13,718 nucleotides of DNA from Lysobacterales bacterium (GTDB taxonomy: Bacteria > Pseudomonadota > Gammaproteobacteria > Xanthomonadales > S139-57), in assembly GCA_026993285.1 (NCBI GenBank), contig JALWTZ010000349.1, positions 1-13,718 of the forward strand. Reading direction: 5' to 3'. The number at the start of each line of letters is the position of its first letter. Position 1 is the stretch's first letter. The notes beneath the pieces were generated by a model, which saw nothing but the letters and a program-made list of their open reading frames with translations, made no database searches and was not told the origin of the DNA. Of the stretch, positions 6,434 through 13,718 are shown piece after piece. The position numbers and the translations under genes are program-made.

Positions 6434-7603
6434 ATGAACACTCGCACCCTTGTTGCCACCTTGCTGCTGGCCGGCCTGCCACTGTTGAGCCAGCCCGCCA
6501 CGCAAACGGCCGATCCACTGGCCCTGGCCGCACTCATGCTCAGCGATCAGCATCCCGAGCGCGCCCTCGATGTGCTGCAAAGCGAAGAAACCCGGAAAAA
6601 ACTGGAGCAGGACAAGCTGGACGCGGCTCGTTACTATACCCTCCTGGGGCTGGCCTACAAGGCCCGGCAGATCTGGCCCAAGGCCTGGGGCGCCCTGCAG
6701 CAAGCCGTGAAACTGGGCCATGACAACCCCAACCTGCATGTGCATCTGGCCCGCATTGCCTGGGCATTGCAACACTATGAAGCCGTCATTGAAGAGGTGA
6801 AACGAAGCGGTCCGCTGCTACAACGGCTGCCGGGCCTGCACCTGTTGAAAGTACGCAGCCAGTGGCAGCTGGGCCGCAAGCAAGCCGCCTGGGATGCATT
6901 GCAACAGGCCCTGCAATACTTTCCGCAAGAAGCCATGTTACACCGCCAGCAGATCGATCTGCTGCTGGAGCTGAAACTCTACGCGCAGGCGTCGGAAAAG
7001 GGACAGGCTTTCATTCAGCAGGGGCTGGGCAAACGCGAAGACTGGCTGGCCATCGCCAATGCCCTGCGCATGCACCATCACTACTCGCTGGCGCTGCAAC
7101 TGCTGGAACAGGCTCATCTGGCCCGGCCCGGTGACAGCCGCATCGCCCGCCTGCTTGCACGCACCTGGATGGAGGATGGCCACCCGGTAGCCGCCGCCGA
7201 CCTGCTCTACCAACAATGGCTGCGCACGGGTACTCGTGACCAGGCCCTGCTGGCGGAAACCACCGAACTGTATCGCCGTGCCGGTCGTCTGCACCAGGCC
7301 CTGCAGCTGAGCAGCCAGATCCAGGACGAAGTGGTCAAAACCCGCCAGCGCATGGCGCTCTACCTGCAACTGGAGCAGTTTGACAAGCTGCTCAACAGTG
7401 AAGCGCAACTGGAACGCCTGCACCTGCTGGATGACGAAAACCTGCGCTACACCCTGGCCTACGCCGCTTTCCGCATGGGCCAGTTCCAGCGCATGGAAAA
7501 ACACCTGCAATTCATCAAGAACCCGGACTTGTTCCGCAATGCGGCTGCCCTGCGCAAGGCCGCCAGTGAATGCGTGGACAAGGCCTGGCAATGCATTGGA
7601 TAA
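6434..7603 (+). CDS. Periplasmic TPR-repeat protein of the TonB system
   Basis: This 389-aa protein has a signal peptide (about 1-22). Helix-turn-helix repeats of TPR type run through most of its length, for example the segments around LGLAYKARQIWPKAWGALQQ (about 72-91) and the AWDALQQAL and SLALQLLEQAHLARPGDS units. Two Cys lie near the C-terminus (380 and 387). A TPR gene directly after tonB is also found in the Vibrio TonB2 cluster. Its function there is not settled; a scaffold linking inner- and outer-membrane parts is an inference. It starts 2 bp after tonB and ends 2 bp before the receptor gene, so it belongs to the same operon. Confidence 0.87.
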   Translation: MNTRTLVATLLLAGLPLLSQPATQTADPLALAALMLSDQHPERALDVLQSEETRKKLEQDKLDAARYYTLLGLAYKARQIWPKAWGALQQAVKLGHDNPNLHVHLARIAWALQHYEAVIEEVKRSGPLLQRLPGLHLLKVRSQWQLGRKQAAWDALQQALQYFPQEAMLHRQQIDLLLELKLYAQASEKGQAFIQQGLGKREDWLAIANALRMHHHYSLALQLLEQAHLARPGDSRIARLLARTWMEDGHPVAAADLLYQQWLRTGTRDQALLAETTELYRRAGRLHQALQLSSQIQDEVVKTRQRMALYLQLEQFDKLLNSEAQLERLHLLDDENLRYTLAYAAFRMGQFQRMEKHLQFIKNPDLFRNAAALRKAASECVDKAWQCIG

Positions 7604-7605
7604 CC

Positions 7606-10600
7606 ATGAATCCGCTGACAGCCGTTTTCTTCAATCTGTTGCTGGCCTGTCTCAGCGCACAGGCGGCGGACAGCCAGGTAGATCTTTATGTCTTTTACAA
7701 TGATCTGCCCGCCGCCGAAAGCGAGGTGTGCGTAGATCAGCAATGCTACCGCCTCAATGATGATGGCGCGCTGCACCTGGCCCTGCCCGCCGGCAACCAT
7801 GAATTGCGCATCAGTTCCGAGCACTGGCGTTTTCCAACCGTCGCCGGTGAAAAACTGCGCCTGATCGCCAATCGCTACCCGGATGCGCGTCCCGCCCGGC
7901 TGGACAGGCTCAGTTCTGCAAGATACCAGGAAGGCAGCGATGCCCCGCAGACAGCCGGCTACTCCGGCACGCCGGGGAAACCCGCCATCCTGTTCGGACA
8001 GGTCACATCCTCCGAAGATGGCAAGCCACTGGCCGGCGTGCATATCTTCATCAGTGGCACGACGAAGGAATTGCTGACCGATGCCCAAGGGCGTTATCGC
8101 ATTGCACTGCCCCACGGTGAATATGCCATCTCCCTGCTCCACCCTCGCTACGCTACCCAAACCACCGGACAACTGCAGCTGGGTGAAGGCGTACACACCG
8201 AAAAGAATTTCCAGCTCAGCCCTGCCGGCGTGGAACTGGAAGAATTCGTGGTACTACAACCCCATATCGAAGGCTCGCTGGCAGCAGTTCTGGATGAACG
8301 CAAGAACACCGCCTCGGTCAGCGACATTCTCGGCGCGGAACAGATTGCCGCCAGCGGCGATTCCGATGCCGCTGCCGCACTGAAACGGGTCACCGGCCTC
8401 ACCCTGGTGGACGGACGCTTCATCTATGTGCGTGGCATGGGCGAACGCTATTCCAGCACCCTGCTCAACGGCGCGGTCATCCCCGGCCCCGACCCCACCC
8501 GGCGGGTGATTCCGCTGGACTTGTTCCCCACCGCCATCATTCAGAGCCTGTCGGTGCAAAAATCCTTTTCTGCCAACCAGCCCGGCGAGTTCGGCGGCGG
8601 AACGGTGAACCTGCGCACCCGTGGCGTACCGGACGAAGATTTCTACCGCATTACCCTGAAAACCGGCTTCAACACGCTGACCACCGGTGAAAGCGGTGCT
8701 TTTGCGCTCTCGGGCAGTCGCGACTGGACTGGCTTCGACAACGGACATCGCGCCATGCCCGGTGCCGTGGCCGATATGCTGGCCGACACGCGCCTGCAAG
8801 AAGCCACCCGCTTCAATCCGGTGGGTTTCAGTGCTGGGGAAATCCAGCAATTGGGCCGGGAACTGAACCCCGACTGGGGGCTGGAATCCCGCACCCTGCC
8901 CCCGGATATCGGCCTGGGTCTGGCACTGGGCCAGCGCCGGGACCGTGACCACTGGGCCTACGGCTTCCGGCTGGGTGCCGGCTACAGCCAGCAATGGGAC
9001 CATACCGAAGAAATTCGCCGGGAATATGCCGCCAGCCTCGGCAACAACGATGAAATCCAGCTCTCGCTGCGCAAGGACAACCGCGTGCAGGACAACGAGC
9101 GCAGCATTCGCGAACATGCCTTTGTGGCCGCCGGCGCCAACAGCGAGCTGGGCTGGGCATTCAACTACGCCGGCCTCTACCTTCGCCAAATCACCGACGA
9201 GGCCCGCGTCACCCAAGGCAACAACCGCAGCCTGGGTTCGGAATCCGAAATCCGCCGCACCTTCCTCTTGTGGGAAGAAGAAGACCTGCTGGCCCACCAA
9301 CTCAGCAGCATCTTGCCGCTGGTGGCGCTGCAACCCGGTCATGAAGAACACTTCCCGCGTCTGGAGTGGCAATACACCCGCGCTCGCGCCCGCCGGCTGG
9401 CACCAGGAGAGCGGGAATACCGCTATGACGATATCGACGGCACCGGTGAGTTCGGCCTGTCCACCTTCGGCGACAGCAATGCCCTGCGCTTCTCAACCCT
9501 GCGTGATGACACCGAGGATGCCCAGGCCACCCTGCGTCTGCCCTTCGCCTTCGGCCCGCTGGACCAGGGCGAACTGTCCTTCGGGATGCGCTATACCCAA
9601 AGAACGCGCGATGCCACCATCCGCCGCTTCAAATACCTGCTGGGTCGCCAGGGCCTTCGCGAACTGGACTTGAGCCAGGAACTGGACAACCTGCTCACCG
9701 ACGACACCATCGCTCCCGGCTATTTCACCCTTAGCGAAAACACCCAGGCCTCAGATGCCTACACCGCCAGCCAGCGCATCCAGACCCGTTTCGTGGAACT
9801 GGATTTCAGGCTCTGGGCACACTGGCGCGCCACCCTGGGGCTACGCGTCGAAAACAACTTCCAGCGGGTCACCAACCAGTCACGCCTTATCGACAACGCA
9901 CAGGCCGTGGAAGCCCGTCTGAATACCCTCGACCGGCTGCCGGCGGCGGCTGTGACCTGGAGCTTGCGCGAAAACATGCAGTTGCGGGCCAGCTATGGCG
10001 AAACCCTCGCACGACCGGATTTCCGCGAACTGTCCGACACGCCCTTCCGCGATCCAGTCACCGATGTGGACACCATCGGCAACCCGGACCTGCAACCTAC
10101 CAGCATCCACAGCCTGGATCTGCGTTGGGAGTGGTACCCCACCGGCTTCAGCAATCTGTCGCTGGCCTGGTTCAGCAAACGCTTCGATCAACCCATCGAA
10201 ACCATACTGCTGCCCGGTGAAAACCTGTTGCTGACCCTGGCCAATGCCGATTCCGCCGACAACCGTGGTGTGGAACTGGAAGGGCGCACCAGACTGGAGC
10301 CGCTGAAACGCTGGGCACCGGTCAGCTGGAACGACCTGCTGGGAAAAACCAGCTTCAGCGTCAATGTGGCCCTGATCGACTCGCAAATTCATCTGGCTGC
10401 CGGTACCGCGCAGGCGCAGACCAACCAATCCCGCCCATTGCAGGGCCAGTCACCCTGGACCGCCAATGTGCAACTGCTTTACGACGACGAGGCCGCACAC
10501 CGGCATTTCAGCCTGGTCTATAACGCCTATGGAGAACGCATCACCTCCGTGGGTGTAGCTGGCAAACCGGATATTTACGAACAGCCCTTCCACCAGCTGG

Positions 10601-10755
10601 ATTTCATCTGGCGGCAACAATGGGGTGACTGGCTGCTGAAAATGAAGCTGGGCAACCTGCTGGACCCGAGCGTGGACACCCTGCAAGGCTCGGCCATCAC
10701 CCGTAGCTACCGCAAGGGACGCAGCCTGTCGGCCACATTACGTTACAGCTTTTAA
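7606..10755 (+). CDS. TonB-dependent outer-membrane receptor with N-terminal regulatory-like domains
   Basis: This 1049-aa receptor takes up its ligand with energy from TonB. A signal peptide (about 1-20, AQA-A) lacks basic residues. Residues 22-125 form a small beta domain with a Cys pair (42, 47). Residues 128-207 resemble a carboxypeptidase-regulatory-like domain (GKPLAGVHIFISGTT, TDAQGRYRIALPHGEY). A TonB-box-like EEFVVL lies at 212-217. The plug (about 225-350) has VRGMGERYSSTLLNGAVIP and PGEFGGGTVNLRTR, and the barrel (about 355-1049) ends in Phe as barrels do. The motif set is that of a widespread receptor subgroup whose ligands are mostly unknown. ATG 7606, 2 bp after the TPR stop, was chosen. 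ATG 7591 (AAGG upstream) and ATG 7570 are alternatives overlapping the TPR gene. It is the last gene of the operon. Confidence 0.92.
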   Translation: MNPLTAVFFNLLLACLSAQAADSQVDLYVFYNDLPAAESEVCVDQQCYRLNDDGALHLALPAGNHELRISSEHWRFPTVAGEKLRLIANRYPDARPARLDRLSSARYQEGSDAPQTAGYSGTPGKPAILFGQVTSSEDGKPLAGVHIFISGTTKELLTDAQGRYRIALPHGEYAISLLHPRYATQTTGQLQLGEGVHTEKNFQLSPAGVELEEFVVLQPHIEGSLAAVLDERKNTASVSDILGAEQIAASGDSDAAAALKRVTGLTLVDGRFIYVRGMGERYSSTLLNGAVIPGPDPTRRVIPLDLFPTAIIQSLSVQKSFSANQPGEFGGGTVNLRTRGVPDEDFYRITLKTGFNTLTTGESGAFALSGSRDWTGFDNGHRAMPGAVADMLADTRLQEATRFNPVGFSAGEIQQLGRELNPDWGLESRTLPPDIGLGLALGQRRDRDHWAYGFRLGAGYSQQWDHTEEIRREYAASLGNNDEIQLSLRKDNRVQDNERSIREHAFVAAGANSELGWAFNYAGLYLRQITDEARVTQGNNRSLGSESEIRRTFLLWEEEDLLAHQLSSILPLVALQPGHEEHFPRLEWQYTRARARRLAPGEREYRYDDIDGTGEFGLSTFGDSNALRFSTLRDDTEDAQATLRLPFAFGPLDQGELSFGMRYTQRTRDATIRRFKYLLGRQGLRELDLSQELDNLLTDDTIAPGYFTLSENTQASDAYTASQRIQTRFVELDFRLWAHWRATLGLRVENNFQRVTNQSRLIDNAQAVEARLNTLDRLPAAAVTWSLRENMQLRASYGETLARPDFRELSDTPFRDPVTDVDTIGNPDLQPTSIHSLDLRWEWYPTGFSNLSLAWFSKRFDQPIETILLPGENLLLTLANADSADNRGVELEGRTRLEPLKRWAPVSWNDLLGKTSFSVNVALIDSQIHLAAGTAQAQTNQSRPLQGQSPWTANVQLLYDDEAAHRHFSLVYNAYGERITSVGVAGKPDIYEQPFHQLDFIWRQQWGDWLLKMKLGNLLDPSVDTLQGSAITRSYRKGRSLSATLRYSF

Positions 10756-10760
10756 GCCCG

Positions 10761-10813
10761 CATTCCACCATCCGTACACGATTCCAAACGGTTGCCGGTG
10801 ACATTCCACCATC
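10761..10813 (+). repeat. 12-bp direct repeat pair, 41 bp apart
   Basis: CATTCCACCATC occurs at 10761-10772 and again at 10802-10813, in the spacer just after the receptor stop. The second copy forms most of the loop of the hairpin at 10790-10820. No function is known. Confidence 0.6.
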
Positions 10814-10820
10814 GGCAACC
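10790..10820 (+). other. Hairpin after the receptor gene (no T-run)
   Basis: GGTTGCCG (10790-10797) pairs perfectly with CGGCAACC (10813-10820). A GTG/CAC pairing inside extends the stem with a 3-nt bulge. No T-run follows on either strand, so it is not a standard intrinsic terminator. It could be an mRNA 3'-end stabiliser or part of a rho-dependent terminator for the seven-gene operon. Confidence 0.5.
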
Positions 10821-10881
10821 ACTTGGCCGAATGATGTGTTGCTGTCCATCGTCACGGCGTATTCACAAAACCGCAAAACCC

Positions 10882-10915
10882 CCTTCATCCCGCTGTAACA
10901 AAGCCCGCATAAGCT
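10882..10915 (+). promoter_or_regulatory. Pho-box-like element and -10 upstream of the beta-helix gene
   Basis: Half-sites CCTTCAT (10882-10888) and CTGTAAC (10893-10899) are 11 bp apart. TAAGCT (10910-10915) follows 10 nt later, the same geometry as the copy before the TonB operon. TTCATCCC and GTAACAAAGCC are identical between the two copies, with the three bases between them differing. CTGTAAC is close to the PhoB half-site CTGTCAT. The predicted leader is about 40 nt. The PhoB assignment is inferred. Confidence 0.6.
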
Positions 10916-10958
10916 GCTTGCAGTTTTGACAACCACCTCGTTCAGGAGCACACTATCC

Positions 10959-12776
10959 ATGAAAAAACTGACTCTTTCCAGCCTGGCGCTGGCCGTGGCA
11001 ATGGGCGTTTCCCTGCCTGCCACCGCCACCACGCCCGACCCCTCCTTCCCGGCCGTATGGATTCCGAGTAACGGCGGCACGCCGCAAGATGGCATCGGTG
11101 CCCAACTGAGCTTCATCGACGCGCCTGTCAACGACCCGAAAACTTTCCGTACCGGCAAGATCGGCTATTTCGCTTTCTACACCAACAACGAAAACGGCGA
11201 GCCGCTGTGGCTGGCCACCAATTTCCTGCCCGTCCCCGGCATGAATGCCTATGAAGTGCCACTGGTGGTCTCCACCGGTACTGACGTGGCCGGCAGCAGC
11301 GCACCGGCACCGGCTACCGCCGGCAGTGCCACCTTGGTGTTTGAAGACTGCAACACCATCAAGTTGACCGGCCAGGGCGAAGGCGACTATGCCAGCCTGG
11401 GCAGTTTTGACATCACCTTCCACGCCCTGTCCGCCGTGGCCGGCAACATCGGCAACAGTGCCTGCCCCTATGTGGACCCCGTACCCACCACCATGGAAGC
11501 CACCACCCCCATTTGTGAAGCCGGTGGAGGTACCGCCCTGCAACCGGGTGTTTGCCAAGTGGCGGAAGGTACCTACACGCAGGACTTGACCTGGGCCAAC
11601 AATGTACTCTGGCTGACCAACGGCAAGGTCAAGATCGGCGATACCAGCACGGAAAACACCCTGACCATTGCCGCCGGCACCACCGTGGCCGCCAATGTCG
11701 ATTCCGTGCTGGTGGTTCAGCGCAATGCCAATATCCATGCCGTGGGTTCCCGCCTCAGCCCCATCGTAGTGACCTCCGTCAAGGATGTGGATCCGGGCAG
11801 CACACCGGTAGCCGGTGAAGTGGCCGGTGTTTATATCGCCGGTAACGCCACCATCAACAACTGCTCTGCCGGTGACCCCAACACCACCAGCGAGAACGGT
11901 GCCTGCGTGGCACTGGACGAGGCTTTGGCCGAAATCACCTACGGTGGAAACAACGATCAGGACTCCAGCGGCATCATCAAGTACATGCAGATCCGCTACA
12001 GCGGGCTGGAAATTCTGCCGGACAAGGAAATTCAGGGTCTGACCCTGCTGGGCGTGGGCGCCCGCACCGTACTGGATTACATTCAGGTACACCGCTCCAC
12101 CGATGACGGTGTGGAAAACTTCGGCGGTGCCGCCCAACTGCGCCATGTGGTGGTGACCGGTGAGGAAGACGACGGCTTCGACTGGGGCTTTGGCTACCAC
12201 GGCAAGGCCCAATATGTGCTGGTCTACCAGTATGCAGGACTGGGCAACCATGGCATCGAGGCTGACAACAATGAAGACAACTACGACGCCACCCCGCGTG
12301 CCTTCCCCAAACTGGCCAATTTCACCATCATTGGCCCCGGCAATAATGGTGAAGGGGTACGCTTCCGTCGCGGTACCGCTGTCAATGCCCATGGTTTTGT
12401 CATCACCGGCATGCCCAAGGAATGTGTCAACCTGGATGACGCCGCCACCTTCAACAACATTGCAGACGGCAACCTGGTGATGACCAACTCCCTAGTCTAC
12501 AACTGTGACGGCGGCAACTTCGATGACAATGGCGAAGACCCCAGCGCCGTCAGCAATTGGTACGCCAGCCAGCCCGGCAATGTAGCCGATCAAAACCCCA
12601 TGCTGAACGGCTATCTGCCTCGTGCGGGTTCACCGGCACTGACCGTGGATGAAAGTGAAGCCGCCCAACCGGAAGACCCCTGGCTGGAGCCGGTACGCTT
12701 CAAGGGCGCTTTTGCTGGTGAAAACGACGACTGGACCCGCGGCTGGACCATCGGCCTGCCCGTGGTCGAGCGCTGA
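10959..12776 (+). CDS. Secreted two-domain protein: small beta module plus beta-helix-like domain
   Basis: This 605-aa protein has a clear signal peptide (MKKLTLSS start, cleavage near ATA-T, residue 23). Residues about 30-165 resemble a module common in secreted gammaproteobacterial proteins, with a GKIGYFAFYTNNENGEPLWL stretch and the segment ATLVFEDCN (C131). From about 190 to 570 the pattern fits a right-handed beta-helix (LTIAAGTTVAANVDSVLVVQ, SRLSPIVVTS, GLTLLGVGARTVLDYIQV). Acidic loops DDGVENFGG (382-390), EEDDGFDWG (402-410) and EADNNEDNYD (434-443) could bind Ca2+ or another metal. Eight Cys suggest disulfides. No catalytic motif is recognised. ATG 10959 has AGGAG 10 nt upstream. 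It has its own promoter and terminator but shares its upstream element with the TonB operon, so a surface partner of the receptor is likely. Confidence 0.85.
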   Translation: MKKLTLSSLALAVAMGVSLPATATTPDPSFPAVWIPSNGGTPQDGIGAQLSFIDAPVNDPKTFRTGKIGYFAFYTNNENGEPLWLATNFLPVPGMNAYEVPLVVSTGTDVAGSSAPAPATAGSATLVFEDCNTIKLTGQGEGDYASLGSFDITFHALSAVAGNIGNSACPYVDPVPTTMEATTPICEAGGGTALQPGVCQVAEGTYTQDLTWANNVLWLTNGKVKIGDTSTENTLTIAAGTTVAANVDSVLVVQRNANIHAVGSRLSPIVVTSVKDVDPGSTPVAGEVAGVYIAGNATINNCSAGDPNTTSENGACVALDEALAEITYGGNNDQDSSGIIKYMQIRYSGLEILPDKEIQGLTLLGVGARTVLDYIQVHRSTDDGVENFGGAAQLRHVVVTGEEDDGFDWGFGYHGKAQYVLVYQYAGLGNHGIEADNNEDNYDATPRAFPKLANFTIIGPGNNGEGVRFRRGTAVNAHGFVITGMPKECVNLDDAATFNNIADGNLVMTNSLVYNCDGGNFDDNGEDPSAVSNWYASQPGNVADQNPMLNGYLPRAGSPALTVDESEAAQPEDPWLEPVRFKGAFAGENDDWTRGWTIGLPVVER

Positions 12777-12809
12777 CAGAAACACCGTTGCGGTGATTTA
12801 CCCTTTGAG

Positions 12810-12832
12810 CCCCGGCATGGCCGGGGTTTTTT
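12810..12832 (+). terminator. Intrinsic terminator after the beta-helix gene
   Basis: A 7-bp GC-rich stem CCCCGGC/GCCGGGG (12810-12816 and 12820-12826) with a 3-nt loop is followed by six T residues. It sits 33 bp after the stop. A small CACCG/CGGTG stem-loop (12783-12795) precedes it. Confidence 0.88.
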
Positions 12833-12858
12833 CTGCCAGGGAGCGCTTTCGACCAGCG

Positions 12859-13269
12859 TCAGCCCAACGTTTCCGAATTTGCGGTTTGCAGCCGTTGGCG
12901 CAGATTGTCGGGCAAGGGTACGGATTTCCCTGCGGCATAATTCACCCAGACAATCACCGTTTCCCCTTCAGCCACCATCTGGCCATCATCCAGCAACAAC
13001 CGGTATCGCAATACAAAACTGCTGCGGCCCGGCTTTTCACCCTGAACCTGAACGCGCAAGGTGGCCGGATAAGTCACCGGTTTCAGATAGTTGCACTGGG
13101 CGGTGGCCAGAATCGGCCCCTGCTTTTGCAGGCTGAAATCCTCGCCGATGGCTTTCAGCCATTCGATGCGGGCCTGCTCCATGTAGCGAAAATAACAGGC
13201 ATTGTTCACGTGACCCAGTGCATCCATGTCGCCCCAGCGAACCGGTATGTCCACCTCAAATTCTGACAT
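12859..13269 (-). CDS. Acyl-CoA thioesterase, hotdog fold (4HBT / YbgC-FadM type)
   Basis: This 136-aa cytoplasmic enzyme probably hydrolyses acyl-CoA thioesters. The N-terminal signature VRWGDMDALGHVNN (residues 10-23), with the family's catalytic Asp at D16, and the following YFRYMEQARIEWL helix are hallmarks of the 4-hydroxybenzoyl-CoA thioesterase superfamily. The length is normal for a single hotdog domain. The chain length and head group of the substrate cannot be told from sequence. ATG at 13267-13269 is preceded by a weak TGAGAT. The gene converges on the beta-helix gene and runs divergently from the mscS remnant. It has no visible functional tie to the TonB system. Confidence 0.92.
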   Translation of the reverse strand: MSEFEVDIPVRWGDMDALGHVNNACYFRYMEQARIEWLKAIGEDFSLQKQGPILATAQCNYLKPVTYPATLRVQVQGEKPGRSSFVLRYRLLLDDGQMVAEGETVIVWVNYAAGKSVPLPDNLRQRLQTANSETLG

Positions 13270-13331
13270 TGCGAAATCTCAATGTAAAAAAACACCTGCG
13301 TGCAAGATAACACAGGCGGCAACCCGGCAAG

Positions 13332-13718
13332 TTCAACACCGTGATGAAAACCGGCGACAACCGGGAAATCATCATTCCCAACAGCCAGATTTACGGTGGC
13401 ACCATCACCAATGCTTCGGCCCGGCCCACCCGGCGTATCGACCTGGTGATTGGCATCGGCTACGAGGATGACCTGAAAAAAGCCAAGGCCCTGCTGGAGG
13501 AAATCCTGGCGCAGGACGATCGTATTCTGGCCGAACCGGCACCCGCGGTGGCGCTGGGTGAGCTGGCCGATTCCAGCGTCAATTTCAATGTGCGCCCCTG
13601 GGTGAATTCAGCCGATTACTGGCCAGTGCGGGCGGATCTGCTGGAAAGAATCAAGCTGACTTTCGACGAAGAAGGCATCAGCATTCCCTATCCGCAACAG
13701 GATGTGCATCTGTACCAG
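13332..13718 (+). pseudogene. MscS mechanosensitive channel, C-terminal remnant (5' deleted, 3' end outside window)
   Basis: From 13332 the frame reads FNTVMKTGDNREIIIPNSQI and continues unbroken to the window edge. It includes a PTRRIDLVIGIGYEDDLKKA stretch, NFNVRPWVNSADYWPVR and an EEGISIPYPQ stretch. These match the cytoplasmic beta and alpha/beta vestibule domains of MscS channels. The three membrane helices, including pore helix TM3, are absent. An in-frame TAA lies at 13308-13310, and the space upstream is taken by the divergent thioesterase gene. A protein could only start at GTG 13341 or ATG 13344, without a clear Shine-Dalgarno, and would lack the channel. A 5' deletion or rearrangement is the simplest reading; an assembly join at about 13331 is the alternative. 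Absence of internal stops suggests a recent event. Confidence 0.65.

Noticed and set aside
7639..7650. Lipobox-like LLAC in the receptor signal peptide
   Set aside because: TonB-dependent receptors are barrel proteins cleaved by signal peptidase I, and an AQA-A site follows a few residues later. The match is likely chance within a hydrophobic stretch.
8254..9372. Minus-strand open frame of 372 codons opposite the receptor
   Set aside because: It is an antisense shadow of the receptor plug and barrel, with no family features.
10953..12392. Minus-strand open frame of 479 codons opposite the beta-helix gene
   Set aside because: It is glycine- and valine-rich with no domain or ribosome site. 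The plus strand has a signal peptide, Shine-Dalgarno, promoter and terminator.
1..13718. CRISPR array, insertion sequence, prophage or attachment-site duplication
   Set aside because: No regularly spaced repeats, transposase or integrase frames are seen, and no duplicate of the tRNA 3' end was noticed by eye.

Overview
The window is dense, GC-rich bacterial DNA of gammaproteobacterial type. The case for that group rests on a PilH-like response regulator, a TonB2-type gene order known from Vibrio, a class B DnaJ of CbpA type, a tRNA-Val with encoded CCA, and an EAL protein of pseudomonad/Vibrio style. No genus can be named safely. Almost every base is assigned and no gene-free stretch exceeds about 320 bp.

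Left part (1-2372): the 3' end of a cyclic-di-GMP phosphodiesterase gene (EAL domain) runs rightward into a leftward tRNA-Val(CAC), which has a clear promoter and intrinsic terminator. Next come a stand-alone PilH-like receiver protein (+) and a convergent CbpA-like DnaJ co-chaperone (-). The receiver gene's terminator lies inside the end of the dnaJ-like coding region.

Central part (2444-10755): one tight rightward operon of seven genes encodes a complete TonB energy-transduction machine plus its own outer-membrane receptor. The order is DUF3450 coiled-coil periplasmic protein, TtpC-like long ExbB, short ExbB, ExbD, TonB, a periplasmic TPR protein, and a TonB-dependent receptor of about 1049 aa with an extended N-terminus. 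Gene gaps are -4 to +4 bp. The first six genes match the layout of the Vibrio TonB2/TtpC systems; here the receptor is appended directly.

Right part (10756-13718): a separate transcription unit encodes a secreted protein of 605 aa with a small N-terminal beta domain and a right-handed beta-helix-like body. It ends in a strong terminator. A convergent hotdog-fold thioesterase gene (-) follows. At the edge lies the C-terminal half of an MscS channel gene whose membrane half is missing.

The most notable signal is a 22-bp element, 19 of 22 bases identical, found once upstream of the TonB operon and once upstream of the secreted-protein gene. Each copy has 11-bp-spaced half-sites followed 10 nt later by a -10-like hexamer, the architecture of a PhoB box. 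This suggests that the TonB machine, receptor and secreted beta-helix protein form one co-regulated, possibly phosphate-starvation-induced, surface capture and import system. Ligand and regulator are inferred, not shown.
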